Shown here one piece after another: positions 1 to 12,800 of a stretch of DNA of 64,000 bases. The notes under the pieces were generated by a model. It was not told the origin of the DNA. It made no database searches and worked only from the letters and a program-made list of their open reading frames with translations. The DNA comes from Asterochloris sp. CNOR1. Its lineage: Eukaryota; Chlorophyta; Trebouxiophyceae; Trebouxiales; Trebouxiaceae. Both the position numbers and the translations under genes were made by a program. The stretch's first letter is position 1; every line of letters begins with the position of its first letter. The stretch covers positions 4,015,822 to 4,079,821 of the forward strand of contig OZ017749.1 of the NCBI GenBank assembly GCA_963969365.1, written 5' to 3'.

Positions 1-690
1 AGGCATGCACTTCTGCCATGCTGGCAGCCATCAAAGCCAGTATGGAGGACACCGTGGCCTGCAGCAGCAGGCCAGAACTGTCAGCAGTCAGCCAGGGCCA
101 GCGCAACCGCCCATTTGCAAGGCTTCCAGCTCCAACATCTGCTTGCAGCACATTGCAAGGCATGTCAAGCAAAAATTCGGATGGTACCTGCCCGGCCAAT
201 GATGTCGGCCTGCAGCATCAGTGCAGCAGTATGTCAGGTGGAAGCAAGGCGGCACCTGCCTGCAGCACGCAGGTCAGCAATGCACGCTTGTACGTTGCAT
301 GTCATCCTTCACAAGCACAGCATTACCATTTGTTGCACAAGGCGAGATTGCAAGTTGACGTAGCATCACACTGGCAATGCAAGAGAGGGCACTGCAGTCA
401 CAATTTGCAGTCGTCACAGTTGACAACCAAAGTGCAACATAAATGTTTGGCGAATGCCAAATAGAGCAAACATGGTGTTGGCTGCGTGGCTGAAGACCTC
501 TGCACTTGTGGCACCCTTGAACAGGTGCAGAGGGCCAGCGAGGGCGCTCACATGGCAAGCATGTCTTGCCAGCGCAGTCACCAGCAAGAGCAGTTCAATT
601 ATGCAGCGGGCCAGAGAAGAGCATCCGCATCAAAAGTGTCTTCACTCCAGCAGGCCATGCTGGCAAGGATAGCCTGCCCCAGCATTCAGC
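1..690. other. Left-edge stretch without a recognised exon
   Basis: No family-like segment is visible on either strand. By position it should be intron of ELP1, downstream of the exon that ends at 698 on the minus strand. Open frames here read as low-complexity translation of CAG/TGC-rich intron sequence. Confidence 0.5.
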
Positions 691-3600
691 AACGCACCTG
701 TGCATTGCGGACAAACTCCCCTGCATGCTCCACAAAGTCCGGCCAGCCCAGGTCAACCATGATGTTCAGATCCACCCTGTTGGCAGTCGCTAGCTCCCAC
801 GCCTCTGCATAGCTGTGGGCCTGCGTTGCAAGGGAGCCAGTACTGAGTATCCCCTCAAGCTGATGATGTAACCTTAGAATATGACTTTGGGGCCATTCAC
901 ACAGCTGCCGTGGAGTGCCAGGGCTGCTTCCAGCTGCCCCTGAAGGTGTTCTGCACTGTTGACAGCTTGAACTCCTACCGTCACAGTGAGGAGCACATCT
1001 TGATGGCAGCACAAGGCTCCGGGTGCGTGCGAACCATCTGAGTTGAATAGGCAGCAACCCCTTAGCTCTAGCAGCACTGGCTGTGCAGCCTATCTCACCT
1101 GGAGCCTTCGATGATGAACATGCTGCATACAACAAGTACACTGCACACCAAGGAGAGGCGCAAAGCACAAGACGCTGGGATCGTCAGACAGATTGAGGGA
1201 GCCCAGGCAGCAGACTGAGCATCCCCTCCTGCCAACATTTTGACACAGCAGCGCCCCTGAGCAGCCCAGTTCACCTGAAGCTCAGCTGCGATCGCCTTGA
1301 GCACCAGAATGCGTGGGGACACGACCTCTAGGTTCCCCCGCGGCAGCTGCAGCACAGCCACCGTGCCACCAGAGGGGACAGCCACCAGGCGACTGCCAGG
1401 CTCCACTGTGCGCACTGCCACGTCCTGCGCAGCCAGCCCTGCAGCAAGAAGGGGCATTGATGGGCTTGCTCTGTGTGCACTAGTCTGTCAGACAGTAGCC
1501 TCGCTGAACGCACTGCCATGTCATGTGCTGCCATTCCTGTGGCAAGAAGGGAATGTTGGATTGCAGTCTGTGTTGCCAGGTGCCCAATAGGTATAGACAT
1601 TGGCTGTTCTGTGCAGACAGCCTGCAGAAAGCCGGGGCCGGTGGGGCTACTGCGGGACTGTGTGCAGCTGCAAGACATGGTTCCAAGACAAGAGGCTCCA
1701 CCATGAGCAAATGCCGTGTCCCGCGCTGCCAGCCCTGCAGAGACAGCTGCTACAAACAGACTGCATGGAGCTGTGTGCAGGCAAGGGTGTGACAGGAAGG
1801 CAGGAGAGCACCTGCACGGTCACTCAGCACATGCAGTCACAAGAGAGACCGAGGCTGCTGCCCTTTGCTTCAACCTCATGGTTTACGACAAGGTCAGGCA
1901 TCTGACCGCACACCTGAGAGATGCATAATTGCAGGGGCGCATGGCTGCATGCATGCGTACTTTCTTTCTGCTTTGAAGAGCCTCTGCACTGTCATTCAGC
2001 TCTTGCAGTCACAGGCAATCACAAAGGGCAGAGAGGGTGCTGCCCTATGCTTCAAATACTATGCTGCACAGCAAGATCAGGTGTCTGACTGCACACCCGA
2101 GAGGCTGCCGAGACGCATCATTGCATGCATGCTTGCTTTAATTGTACTGTGGAGCATCTGACTGCACACCTGAGAGGCCGCCAGGACGCATGGCTGCATG
2201 CATGCTTGCATGCAGCTGGCTGGTGTTGCCGCCTGCCCAGGTGGTTGCAGATGGCTGACGAACAGAGGGGTGTGTCCTGCAGCAAACACGTCTTGCCCCT
2301 GACGAAGCACCAAACAGGCAGCGACATGCAGGGACATGACGGCGAAAGTGACTTCTGCTCAGTTCAATACATGGGTGACCAATGGAAAGTCAGCCCTCCA
2401 AGCAGAGGCTGCAATTTGCAGGTGCTATGTTTGGTGACGTTCAAGGGTTTGCCTGCAAGTTAGAGTAGAGCCTGGGCTGCCATGCTGCCTGCAGCTTACT
2501 GTTGTGCCACCTCCTGCTGACACAAGGGGTGCACGGGGCAGCACATATTCAACTTGGGGCTGCACAAGGGCCTACATGCTGCAGAAGCTTGCAGCCCCCA
2601 TGTGCAGCAGCACTTTGACAATGGTTCTCACAAAGAGACTGGCTCTCCTGCTGCAACTGCAGAATCACTCCAGAGATTGCCAGAAAGGATGGCTGCACCT
2701 GCCTGCTTGTGCGCAGGAGCACACCTCGGTGGCTCCTGATGCGCGAAGGTTGCTGATGCAAGGTGCCCACCTTGAGTCTGCGGCACCAGGCCCCTGCTTC
2801 ACCCTGGCCTGGTCCACCAGCCAGGCCTGCAGCTGGCGGAAGGGGATGCTGTGCAGCTGGTGCTGGCGCGTGGTGAACAGCAGGAAGGGACCGCCCGGCC
2901 CCTCCTTCCTGACAGCCATGGAGGTGCAGTCAGGGGTGATGAGCTGGGTGCCCAGGTGGAGCTGCCCCTGAGGGGTCAGGCCGAGGGCCGGGGGCATACC
3001 TGCGGTGCAGGAAGTTAGAGCATTGAGCACAGAGCCTGAATGCACGCCATTGCAAGCTGTGAGGGGCCAGGCTGAGGGCTGGGGCCTGCCTGCAGAGCAC
3101 AAATCTGGGGCAAGCGGCAGCGTTCAGCACATGCACGCAGGATGCCAGTCAGGCCATGCGCTGGCAAGCCTGTGTGCAGTGCAGGCAGATGGGGCATGCA
3201 GCTCAAAACATCAAGCACAGCTGCTGAGATGCATGTCGGCTTGCAGTGCCAGCACGACCCCGGGCTGTTGAGGCCATGTGTCGGGGGCATGCTCGCACTA
3301 CAGGAAGAAGGGCCATGATGCTCAGTGTCCAGCACAGCAGTTGAGATGCATGTCTGTGGTCGTGATAACCCCTGCATCATGGGCCTGCAGGCTCCAGCTG
3401 CAGCAGTACCCCACATGGTGCTGCAGGCCCAGAAGCACCAGATGCACTACCTAAAGTGCTCACAGGTGTGGCCGCCTCATGCACTGCAGGGATTGGGGTC
3501 AGCAGCCCAGGCCAGATGGCCATTGTCACGCCTTGTGCTGATGTGGGTCTGCGAGTTCCTTACCTGGCAGCTGCAGGGCTGCGGCCGGCACAGGAACAAC

Positions 3601-6600
3601 CTCTGCACAGGGACCGGGAAATCCTTGTAGGGCCCTCATGCCTCTGGCTGAGCAGTGGTGGATGGCGCCATTCTCGAGGTGCAGAAGCGCGCCCCCCGTG
3701 GGGCAGGGCAGGGCTTGCACCACCCTGGCTGGCAGACCTGCAGCCAGGGCGCCATTGTGATGCAGCTGACACCAATACGGCTGCGAGAGGATGAACATCT
3801 GGAGCTTAGCATCTCAATCAAGTGCAAGCTTTGCAGCAGCATGAAAACAAGCCCGTTTGCTTGCTTGCAAGGCATCCTTGTTGTGTGTGCTTTGCATCAA
3901 CCTGCATAAGAAGCACCTTACGTGCTTTGCATGCACCTGCCATGTGCAAAGCAGCAAATGCAAAGTAGTATGTGTTTTGCTTTCCAGGGATATCAAAAAG
4001 TGCAAACCCCAACAGCAGCAGAGTTGCACAGGCAACAGCCTCTGCATTGGGAGCCTGCACAAGTAGCCACACAGAGCAGCCCTCAAGCAAATGCACCTGC
4101 ACAGCTGAGGGTGGTTGGCTGGGCGCTGACAGTGTTGCCTGGGCCCCACTGAAGCTCCAGCATGACAGTGGCGTCAGACCCTGCGCCGCTGGAGCCGACC
4201 AGCAGCAGCTGAGCCTCAGACATCCAAGCCATCAGCCTGCAGCACGTCAGAGGGGCACAGGTAACACAGCTGGTACTGGCAGCGGTCACCCAACACCAGA
4301 ATAGGTCTTGGCAGGCAGGCCTCCCTCAAACAAGGCAGCAAACTTTAGCTTGACTACTCAAACGTCCGGCACCTACAGCTGATGCCCTACCCATCAGTAG
4401 TCGCCCAAAACCATGACGGCTGGGGTTGCAGGACTGCGCAGCCCTCGGCTGTACTGGCCATCCCCCACCTGATGAAGTTTGCAAACGTACTTCCGTGGGA
4501 GGCTCGACTCCTTATCAGTGTCAGATGTTCCCCAAATGGTGCTGGACACGGCCATGGCTGCGCGTGCACACACAGCAACTGCAATGCCTGTGGGCAACAC
4601 ACCAGGGCTGAGGCCGCAGGACACAGGCAAACACCATTTTGGTTACCTGATCCTCCGAGCCTGATGCACCTCGATATGCATCTGCACTTCCGTGGCGGAT
4701 AGCTGCGGCTCATCATCAATGTCGCCCAGAGTGTTGGCGGCGCTGCTGTGGTCTGAGGCTTCGGCCGCCTCAGCAGCTTCGATCTGAGCATCCGGCCAGT
4801 TGTCCTCATCTGAACAATGCACCATGTGCAGCGTGCCAGCAGCTGTCAGGATGGCCACCACCTGCAATCAGCGGCAGTGACCCCGGTCATAACCCATGCA
4901 CTGGTGCAAGGCGCTCGGCTGCCAACTGTATTGTTACAGCACCTGCAAAAGCTGACAATGACAGCAGGAGAAGAATGGCGCTTACCAGAGAGCGCCCAAC
5001 CACACAAAGATAGTCTGTACGTCATGAAATCAGGCCCGCAAATCTTAATTACAGCAGTGATACAATGATAGCATTGAATCCAGACAGGTGAACGCACCTC
5101 TGCTGGGCCCTGGTCTCTGATTGCTACAGCCTGCACAGCGTGGGGGACCTGTACAGCAGCTGAGAACATGGGCGGCGGCACGCACTCACGCCCAAGGGCT
5201 GTCAGCAGGACTCTGTGCCCATCCACCACCGCAACAGTGCCGCATTGGCTGGCAGCATAGGTGCTGGTGAAGGTCACCTGCAGGCACAGGGCCGTTAAGC
5301 ACTCAACTTGAGGTCACCAACAGGGGCACAGGCCCTAGTGGAGTGAGCAGTCTGTGCCGAAGACACCAGCAGATACAGGGGTAAGGAAATGAGCAGGCGG
5401 CTCTAGCATGCTGCCTGCGGAGGCTGCCGCTCTTGTTGGCTCATGCCTTTCAGCCCAGCTAGCTATGAACATGGCTGATGACGATTCCTCCTCTTGTGCC
5501 GAAATAAATCAAGCTTCCAGCACGTTCTTGAAAACAAGACCGACTTGATCTGCTTTGCAAAGCACTGAAAGTGATCTGGCAGGGCAACTGGAAGCAATCC
5601 TGAGTCATTCCCTGACATGGGAAGCAAATGTTCATGGTCCTTCCTTGCCGCATCAACGGCACCTCAGCATAGTGGTCTCGTGGATGGTGAAGGGACACAA
5701 GATGCAACTGTGCTGAATGCTGATAGAGGGTTGTGCTGTGCAAAGAAGCTGTCCAATCCACCTGTCCAGCTGGTAGGAGCCGGTGGCAGCAGTCGGTCAC
5801 AGCCCTAGGGCACCAACAGCACCACTCGCACCCTCACCTGCCGGTGCAGGCCCTCTGCGGTGGTGGCTGCCAGCCGCATGGGGTGTGCAGGGTCCCACTG
5901 TGCCACCACAGCAGCTGCGCCATCATACCAGTGCTCCGCCTTGCAGTACCACTTCCAGTTGCTGCGCTGCCAGACCTGCACCCGGTGGTGCCCCTGTGGC
6001 TGTGCTGCCTGTGCAGCCCGCCCTGCATTCTGCCGCTGGGGCTGCTCAGCAGCTGGCTGCGACCTGGAGCCACAGCTGTGCTCAGCAGGCTGTGCTGCAG
6101 GCCCTGGCTGCGCCGCCTGTGCAGCCTGCCCATCAGCTGAAGGCTGGGGCTGCTCAGTGGCCAGCTGTGGCGCGGAGTTGCAGCTCTGCTCTGCAACGTG
6201 CCCGCTCTGCTGCTGCCTGCCAGCAAGGGATGCAGGGAGGCGTTCAGGTTGGCCCTCTAGGCCGTGTGCCGGCAGGCTGGCAGGTGACAGGACGACTGCC
6301 AGGCGCTCGGAGTCTGTGCTCCAGGCAAGGCTGCCGATGACTCCTGTAGGCACCAGCAGCAGTCTGCTTCAGCAGGCAGATCTCTGGAGTATCCTGCCCT
6401 GAAGGTGCCTGGTGCTGGGTTCATTGCAGGCCAAGGGCCTATAATGCTCTCTGCCCTGAAGGCAGAAGCCAGAACTCATGCTTAGAGCCTGTGCTCCAGG
6501 CAAGGCTGCTGATGACTCCTGTAGGTACCAGAAGCCTGTGTCAACATGCAAATCCTGTGGAGTATCCAGCCTGCAGGGTGCCTAGAACTGCTTCCAAAGC

Positions 6601-9600
6601 ATCCTTTGGGCCCAGCAAGCCCTCTGTCCTGGAGGCAGTAACTAAAATGCAACCACAGCTCTGCTTTGTCACTGCTGCCTACATGCGCTGCTGTGTACTT
6701 GTACTTTGAAGGCTGAGCAGACCAACCCAAGTCTGTGGTGGAAAGCTGTGCGACACCCAGCAAGGACATTGGCCTGAGGGAAACAGCAGCAGCAAATGGA
6801 GATGTGGCCAGGGTGCAGATGTGCTCATGCGTCATGCTCAGCAATGTGTGCTCAGGCCCTGTGCGCAGACAGGTTCAAATGTGTGAATGACAACGCTGAT
6901 GAGCAATACCGTCAGTTGGTGCTGACAATCAATGGTGCTTATGTGACAGGACGCAGTGTGCAGGCAGGCTGATGCAGCTTGCCTTGGCCAGGAATCGAAA
7001 AGCCCCCATGTTGCAGCCCATTGGTCTCAAACAGCACCACCCGGTTGCCATGCTCTGGAGACGCCTGGGCAGCATACAGGTGGCGGCAGTTCGGCTGCCA
7101 GGCCAAGCAGGGCTGCAGTCCCTGCACCCCCTCCCCCACGCTGTGCAGGGCGCAGCTCTCACGTGTCCAGATGCGGACTGTGGCGCTCATCCCTGCAGAC
7201 AAGCTGAACGTTGGTTACTCCTGATGTGGCAGATGAATGCTGTGTTTCTGCCTTCAGCCAGCTGGCACTGGGCGCATTCACAGCTGCTGTGCTGGCGATC
7301 TCGCCAGGTGAGAACCAGCTCTTTATTGCTAAACAGCTAGAAAGTGGCAATGGACTACAAGAGAGCCCGTGCTCAAGCTCAGGGCTGCCATTAGCTGAAA
7401 GCAGCAGTCCCTCCTGAAGCAAAAATGGACACTGAGACCAGATGTGCATCAGGGCCTGGATCCCATATATTGTTACCATCAATGATGTGCAAAGCAAAGC
7501 TTTAGGCAACAACAACCTGTTGAGTATGTTGTAAACCCCTTCTGCCTGTTGTCAGAACGCACATACGTGACTGCCCTTTTTCTGAGCTGGATGCCTTCAC
7601 CCTGACAGGCCAGTCCAGGGCGTGCCCCAAGACGAGCATCACCACGTCAACAACAATGCTGAATTCAGTGGAGAAAACCTTTATACCGGTGGTAGGGATG
7701 CACAAAACTGGTGGAAAACCCCCTTCTACATGTGGTCAGAACGCACAGACGGGGACTGCCCCTTCCTGCGCTGGGTGCCTCTGCCCTGACAGGACAGTCC
7801 AGGGCATGCCCAAAAAGGGCTGCTGCTGACCTGGGGCCTGCCTGTCAGCGGATCTGATACCACCAATGATGTGCAAAGCAAAGCTTCACGCAACAACAAA
7901 CTGACAAGTACGTCGTAAAACCCTTCTGCCTGTGGTCAGAATGCACAGACGTGACTGCTCCTTCCTGCACTGGATGCCTCTACCCTGACAGGTGAGTCCA
8001 GGGCATGCCCCAAAAAGGGTTGCTGCTGACCTGGGGCCTGCCTGTCAGCCGTGGCAAAGTATCTGCCATCCCCCCGCCATGTGACTGCGACCTCCCCCGG
8101 CTGCAGCACTGCAGCAGACGGCGCTGCCTGGTCCTGAGGCCGCCTGCCTGTGTCCAGCCAGGACTGCAGGGGCACCTCTGCCAGCAGCTGCCAGTACTGC
8201 AGCGCAGTGAAAGCATGGTCTGCCAGTGCGCCTTGCAAAAAGTGCATCCCACGTCTGAAGATGGAAGGTCAGCATGATGACACTTGATGAGCATCAGTGG
8301 AATGATGTGCTGATTTCCAGTAAGTGCTATCCTGCCTCAGCCCTGCAGTGGCTTGGAAAAAAGCACAATGCTGCTGTCGTTGAGAGATCATCCAACTCGC
8401 TGTGGTTTTGCTGACTGCAACATGTGGCACGCAAGGCGGGCAGGCATCTCTGCATCGGCATAGTCCTGCAGGTCACCATGCTTCAGCAGCGCAGGCATGA
8501 CTCCATGAGCAGCATCATGGGTCAGCACTTGCTGTCAGCAACCATTCCTTTATCTGCAATAGCTGACCAAATGATGGTGTAACGCCATGCGCTCAGCTGC
8601 TGCTGGCAGCCTCACCTTGCTCATGAGCAGCAGCTGGCGCTGCTGCGTGACCAGGACGACCAGCTCCCCATCAGGGCTCCAGGCAAAGGCAGCCAAGCCC
8701 CCCTGCACCGTGCCCACCTGCAGGCAACAAATTTGGGACAGCAGGGACAAAGCTCTGGCAGGGTGCTGAAATACCGTGGTGGTTGTTGTGCAGAGCCCCC
8801 TGGCAGGGCACAGCTGTGAAGCTCCTGGCAGCCTGTCACTGGTCAAAGGCCCATTGGTTGCCTCTTGCCAAGCATGGCATGTCTACTATGCCCATCATGG
8901 TGGAAAGCGATGTGAAACTAAGCTGAAAACCTTCGAGACGTCTGGTCCCTGTGCACGTGGTGGGGCTACATGACTGAGTTGTGCATGTATATATGTCAGC
9001 TATGCCCGCACTGGGGGAAAGATTTAGGCAAGCTCAGGTTCATCTTGTTGTCCTTCATGGCAGCAAACCACCAGGTAGTCATGAAACTTGACAAGCTCTT
9101 TGGATACTTGCGGGGCACAGGACATCTCTCGTGCCACTCAAGAGGGGACCTGGCCCCAATGTTGTTGACCCTTGTTGTACCTTGCCAAAACCCAGGAGCA
9201 GCTGATCCGCGCAGCGGCCCACCCACAAAAAAACGCTGTGCATCAAGTGGCACAGTAAGGAGGCTTTCATGCAGCAGAGCCCCCTAGACAACTCAGGCAC
9301 ATCAGTGTGCAAGCTTATGCAGTGTGGCAGTCCCTGAAGCCATGTGCTCACCACCTCGTGCCCGCCGCTCTCAGGCTCCAGCAGCAACAGGTCACCGCTT
9401 GACGCTGCTGCAAAGAGAGCACTCTCTTCTGGCAGGTACCAGAGCCCCACAGTCCCTGTTCCCTGGCAGACTTCTGCACCTGGGAGCTCAGTGAGATTCC
9501 AGGCAGCAACAGCCTGCATGGCAGCGAGTAGTCATGCCAACTGTGTTTCTCTGGCAAAGCTTGCTAATTTACAGATCTGTGCTTTGCATTGGAGATACCT

Positions 9601-9745
9601 TGGAGTGCCGATAAGCTGTCACTGAGCATGCTGCATCTGCCACAAACAAAGTGCTGCTTTGGGCATCGAGGGCCGCACTGTGGATAGCACGCCCCTGTTG
9701 CGGCAGTTGCTGCCACTGATCACTTGTGTTCACCAGGTTACGCAT
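1..9745 (-). CDS. ELP1: Elongator complex protein 1 (ELP1/IKAP), partial at the left edge
   Basis: ELP1 is the scaffold subunit of Elongator, which modifies wobble uridines of tRNA in the cytoplasm. The protein starts MRNLVNTSDQWQQLP at 9745. Exons with good junctions are 9745-9599, 9513-9352, 8717-8616, about 8247-8030, 7192-6983, 6343-5838, 5277-5098, 4861-4647, about 4230-4139, about 3800-3550, 2999-2771, 1438-1275 and 820-698. Family landmarks in order are FAWSPDGELVVLVTQQ, VAVTWRGDGRYFAT, ATVRIWTRE, VVLFETNGLQHGGFSIPG, VAVVDGHRVLL, CVPPPM, VLQLPRGNLEVVSPRILVL and NRVDLNIMVDLGWPDF. These are the N-terminal double WD40 propeller and the start of the helical region; the TPR/C-terminal half lies off the left edge. 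The 6343-5838 exon carries an Ala/Gln/Pro-rich insert. At least one intron has a GC donor. The identification is secure; some middle exon ends are approximate. Confidence 0.93.
1395..1745. repeat. Degenerate copies of an ELP1 exon edge (acceptor side)
   Basis: The acceptor end of the ELP1 exon at 1438-1275 (the AQDVAVRTVEPGS segment) is echoed in the upstream intron at about 1500-1560 and 1690-1745. Each copy keeps a GC(A/T)CTGCCA(C/T)GTC-like core followed by a CAG-rich acceptor-like piece. The copies are diverged and not open in the ELP1 frame. Confidence 0.55.
1803..2220. repeat. About 180-bp tandem repeat in an ELP1 intron, 2.3 copies
   Basis: Units begin near 1803 and 1979, with a partial unit from about 2150. 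Shared landmarks in order are CACTGTCATTCAGC-like, TTGCAGTCACA, CTGCCCTTTGCTTC-like, a CTGACCGCACACCTGAGAG element and GCATGGCTGCATGCATGC. Divergence is roughly 20-25 percent by eye. No coding role is seen. Confidence 0.7.
6308..6590. repeat. Duplicated exon edge (acceptor side) in ELP1
   Basis: The 5' edge of the ELP1 exon that begins at 6343, with its acceptor, occurs again at 6480-6531. Both copies share CCAGGCAAGGCTGC, GATGACTCCTGTAGG and then an AC-CAG run on the plus strand. Following sequence such as TGGAGTATCC and GGTGCCT is also repeated at 6390-6410 and 6556-6585. The unit is about 170 bp. Confidence 0.75.
7440..8060. repeat. Tandem intronic copies of an ELP1 exon-donor junction
   Basis: A unit of about 200-240 bp recurs two to three times between the exons ending near 8030 and starting at 7192. 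Shared landmarks are CAATGATGTGCAAAGCAAAGC (7480s and 7860s), CTTCTGCCTG..GGTCAGAA (7540s, 7720s, 7920s), CCTGACAGG..AGTCCAGGGC (7600s, 7790s, 7990s) and the GCTGCTGACCTGGGGCCTG block (7820s and 8020s). The last block is the exon's own 3' end plus its GTCAGC donor, so the copied unit spans a functional splice site. Confidence 0.75.
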
Positions 9746-9836
9746 GTGAATGTTGAGCCAGTCTTGGCTGACCTACTCATTGTTTTTTCTTGTCTTAGAC
9801 GCAGCTGTGGGGCTGAATCTTCCCGCTGTTGCCAGA
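9599..9836. promoter_or_regulatory. Divergent ELP1/DNAAF3 promoter region
   Basis: The ELP1 start codon (minus, 9745) and the DNAAF3 start codon (plus, 9836) are 90 bp apart, so promoters and 5' UTRs must lie in this gap or overlap the other gene. No TATA box is evident. The regulatory role is inferred from geometry only. Confidence 0.5.
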
Positions 9837-12800
9837 TGCCAAAGGTGCTGGATGATCACAATGTGCACCAGTTCTGGGGCCTGTCACCTGCAGTTGATCT
9901 GGCAGAGGCTGCTTCATGCAGCACCTCTGGTATTAGCAATGATGGCCCCATCCGCATCCTGCAGGTGATGCATCAAGTTCTACCCCTGCATGGAGTATGC
10001 CAGCAGCAACACCAAAACACAGCAACCCCTGCCTGCAGATGGGGGCCTATGACTGCAGACACACAGCCCTCACTCTGGCCCGCCGGGCCCAGCATGCTGC
10101 TGTCAGCAACAAGGGCATGCAGCTTTACATTGTGGAAGACGAGCCTGAGGTGCTAGCCAGGCACCTGCTGCTGCTGAGCGTCCTCCTGGACAGGGCACTC
10201 CCTATCAGGGCCAGAGTGGAGACCTTCTTGGAGCTGCACGGGAATGCACTGCTGCAGCAACGCACCGCAGAGTATGCAGGTGAGCTCCTCTTCCCTTCTG
10301 GCTCGTGCAGGGGAGCACGACCATGGGCGAGGGGGCTTGCCCGCAGAGCTGCTTGGGTGCATGCCAGCAACGCATGGGCTGCTCACAGCGCAGCAGCTCT
10401 GCAAGTTGTCCAGCGGCACAGCTACTGCATTGGTGGCAAGCTGCAGCACTCAGCGCCGCCTCAATTGAAATTGTGTCTCTGCTGCCAGCATCTAATGCCC
10501 ACCTGACTGGAACAAACTGTTGCTGAAGACATCTGAAGTGCACAAGCGCTGGTGGTGCCACTTCCCCCTGCCCTGACAGCAGCAGTGTGCACTGCATTGA
10601 GGCATCCGTCACTGTTTTGCAGCCAAGCGGGGCCAGCTGCTGGAGGACCTGGTGCTGGACGGCAAGTCTCCCCAGGGGATGGAGGCCCTGGCAGCGCTGG
10701 CGGACTTCAGCAAAATGAAGTTCAAGGACCGTGACGCAGTGGCGGCAGCCCTGAGGCAGCTGAACCTGAAGGTGTGGCCTGGAGCGCGCATGAGATCAAG
10801 GCAGTCTTGGCACGCCATGCTGAGCCTGTGGTGAGCCCAAGTGACACTGGCGGAGGCTGGGCACAGAACTAATGTGGTGGCTGCAGCAAGAGGTGCAGCT
10901 TGCAGCCAGGGTGACGTAGCAGCCACGACGTCTTGGCAGTCCAGCACCAGTCTGTGTACACAGGCAGCTCTGCAAGCCAGGAGGGTCTGACTGCTTGGGT
11001 GCACTGGTGCCAGCAGCTGCACCACAGGATGCCTGTGAGGTCTGGTGCCCTTGCTGCAGGTGGCGGGCACCGTCCAGCAAGTCTGGCATTACTGTTTGCC
11101 CTTGTTGCAGGCGGCATACCTCCACATGAACCCTGGCACCTTGCAGTGCTATGTCCTGCATGCTGCAAGCAGTCAACATGCCTGGAACCTGCAGGCAGTG
11201 CGCACCATTGAAGAGAGATGCTGTGATTTTCTGCTGCAGGTGGCCTACGACATGCAGAGAGCCTGGGAGGCCAGGTGTCGTAGCTACTACCAGGAGCGAT
11301 ATGACACCATGCGCAATGCGGTGAGGCCGCTGCAGACAGACTGCTGACCTTGTTTGAGGGACGTCCCAGGCAGTGGGGTCTGGCTCCAACTGGTTTGACC
11401 AGACCTTTCAGAGCCACAGCTGGAGGCAGTGTATGTGGGTGCAGCCCCGTCAGCCCACTGCAGCCAGTCCTGCCTGCACTGCTACATAGCATGCTGAGAG
11501 GTACACAGGCCCAGGTGGACGCCAGCAGTGCAATGGGGCGTCTGCATTGCAGGCAGGGTCCAGCTACACAGCAACGATACAGCCGCAGCGGCTGTGTGCC
11601 TCATGCATGAGACCCCACGCGGCTGCTAGCACCTTGACACAGTCTCACACTGAAGACTGGCTTTGCTGGAGGACGTGCTTGTGTGGGCACTGTCCTTGGA
11701 CGCTCTCTCGACCTGACGCATGGTGATGGGCCGTCTGTTGTGGCCCTGTGTGTATGCAGTGTGGGGGTGTTTTTGAGTGTCCTTCAAATTGTGTACTGTG
11801 GCAATGGTGCTGATGAGGTCAAAAGATAAGCCTGTCTGCGCACCTGTCACTGTATGCAGATCGACTGGGACTACCACATGAAGCTGGCCAAGCCTGGCGC
11901 CCTGGGAGGAGACAGCACCCTGGCTGCACACATCATTGCCCTGCCACACTTCAGGTGAGGTTATGACAATGTGGTGGCAGCAAGCTGCTCTGAGAGGTTC
12001 TGCTGTTGGCATGAAAGCAGCCTTGCATGCACTTCTTGTCGCAGGCCCTGCTGAGCAGCTTGACATCTCTGCAGCTCAGCATTACGTGCAGGGTCAGATA
12101 GTTGGTGAGCAAGCTTTGCTGCTCCCCTGGCAGCGCAGCCAGTGCATGCTTGGCATGTCACCGCCACGTCCCAGCTTCCCGAGACGGCAGCAGAATGCTT
12201 GACTGCTGGCGCTGCTGGCTGCAGGACGTGGCGATTAACAGGTTTGGCATATGAGCAGAGGGACTGCAGCTACCCACAGCCCAACCGCTTGCTGCTCAGC
12301 ACAGCCCAGGGGCGCAGCAAGGAGTTCAAGGACAGGTGGGCTGCCATACTGTCAACCTTGGTCTACAGCATGCTACACTGCGCTGCCAACAAGTATGGTG
12401 CAGCTGTCCCGCCCAGAGGTGGTTGGTCCCGTTTTGGTAAGTTTGCATGTAAAGCCGGCAGGCTGTGGCAGGGTCCCTGTTGCCGTGCCCAAACCATGCA
12501 CAGCTTGCAGCAGAGCCCCATGACATGCGAGCACAGCTGTTGCGCAGCTTGCCAGCAGGAGCCACAGCTCAGGCAGCCCTGCAGTGCACAACCTGCAGCA
12601 TTGCCATTCAACAAGCAAGCACAGCTGCTGCTCAGCTGGCCAGCAGAAGCCCCCAACTTGTGCAGGCAGGTGCGACACCTGTGGGGCAGTACGCTGGGCA
12701 CTTGGGCCAGTTGTTGCAGCCATCAAGGGAGGGGGGGGGATGCCTGTTGATGCCTGCAGGGCAGGGCAACAGAAGGCTCTGTCCGGGCCACAGTACAGAA

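Noticed and set aside
5-464. Open frames at the left edge
   Set aside because: They lack family-like segments and sit where an ELP1 intron is expected.
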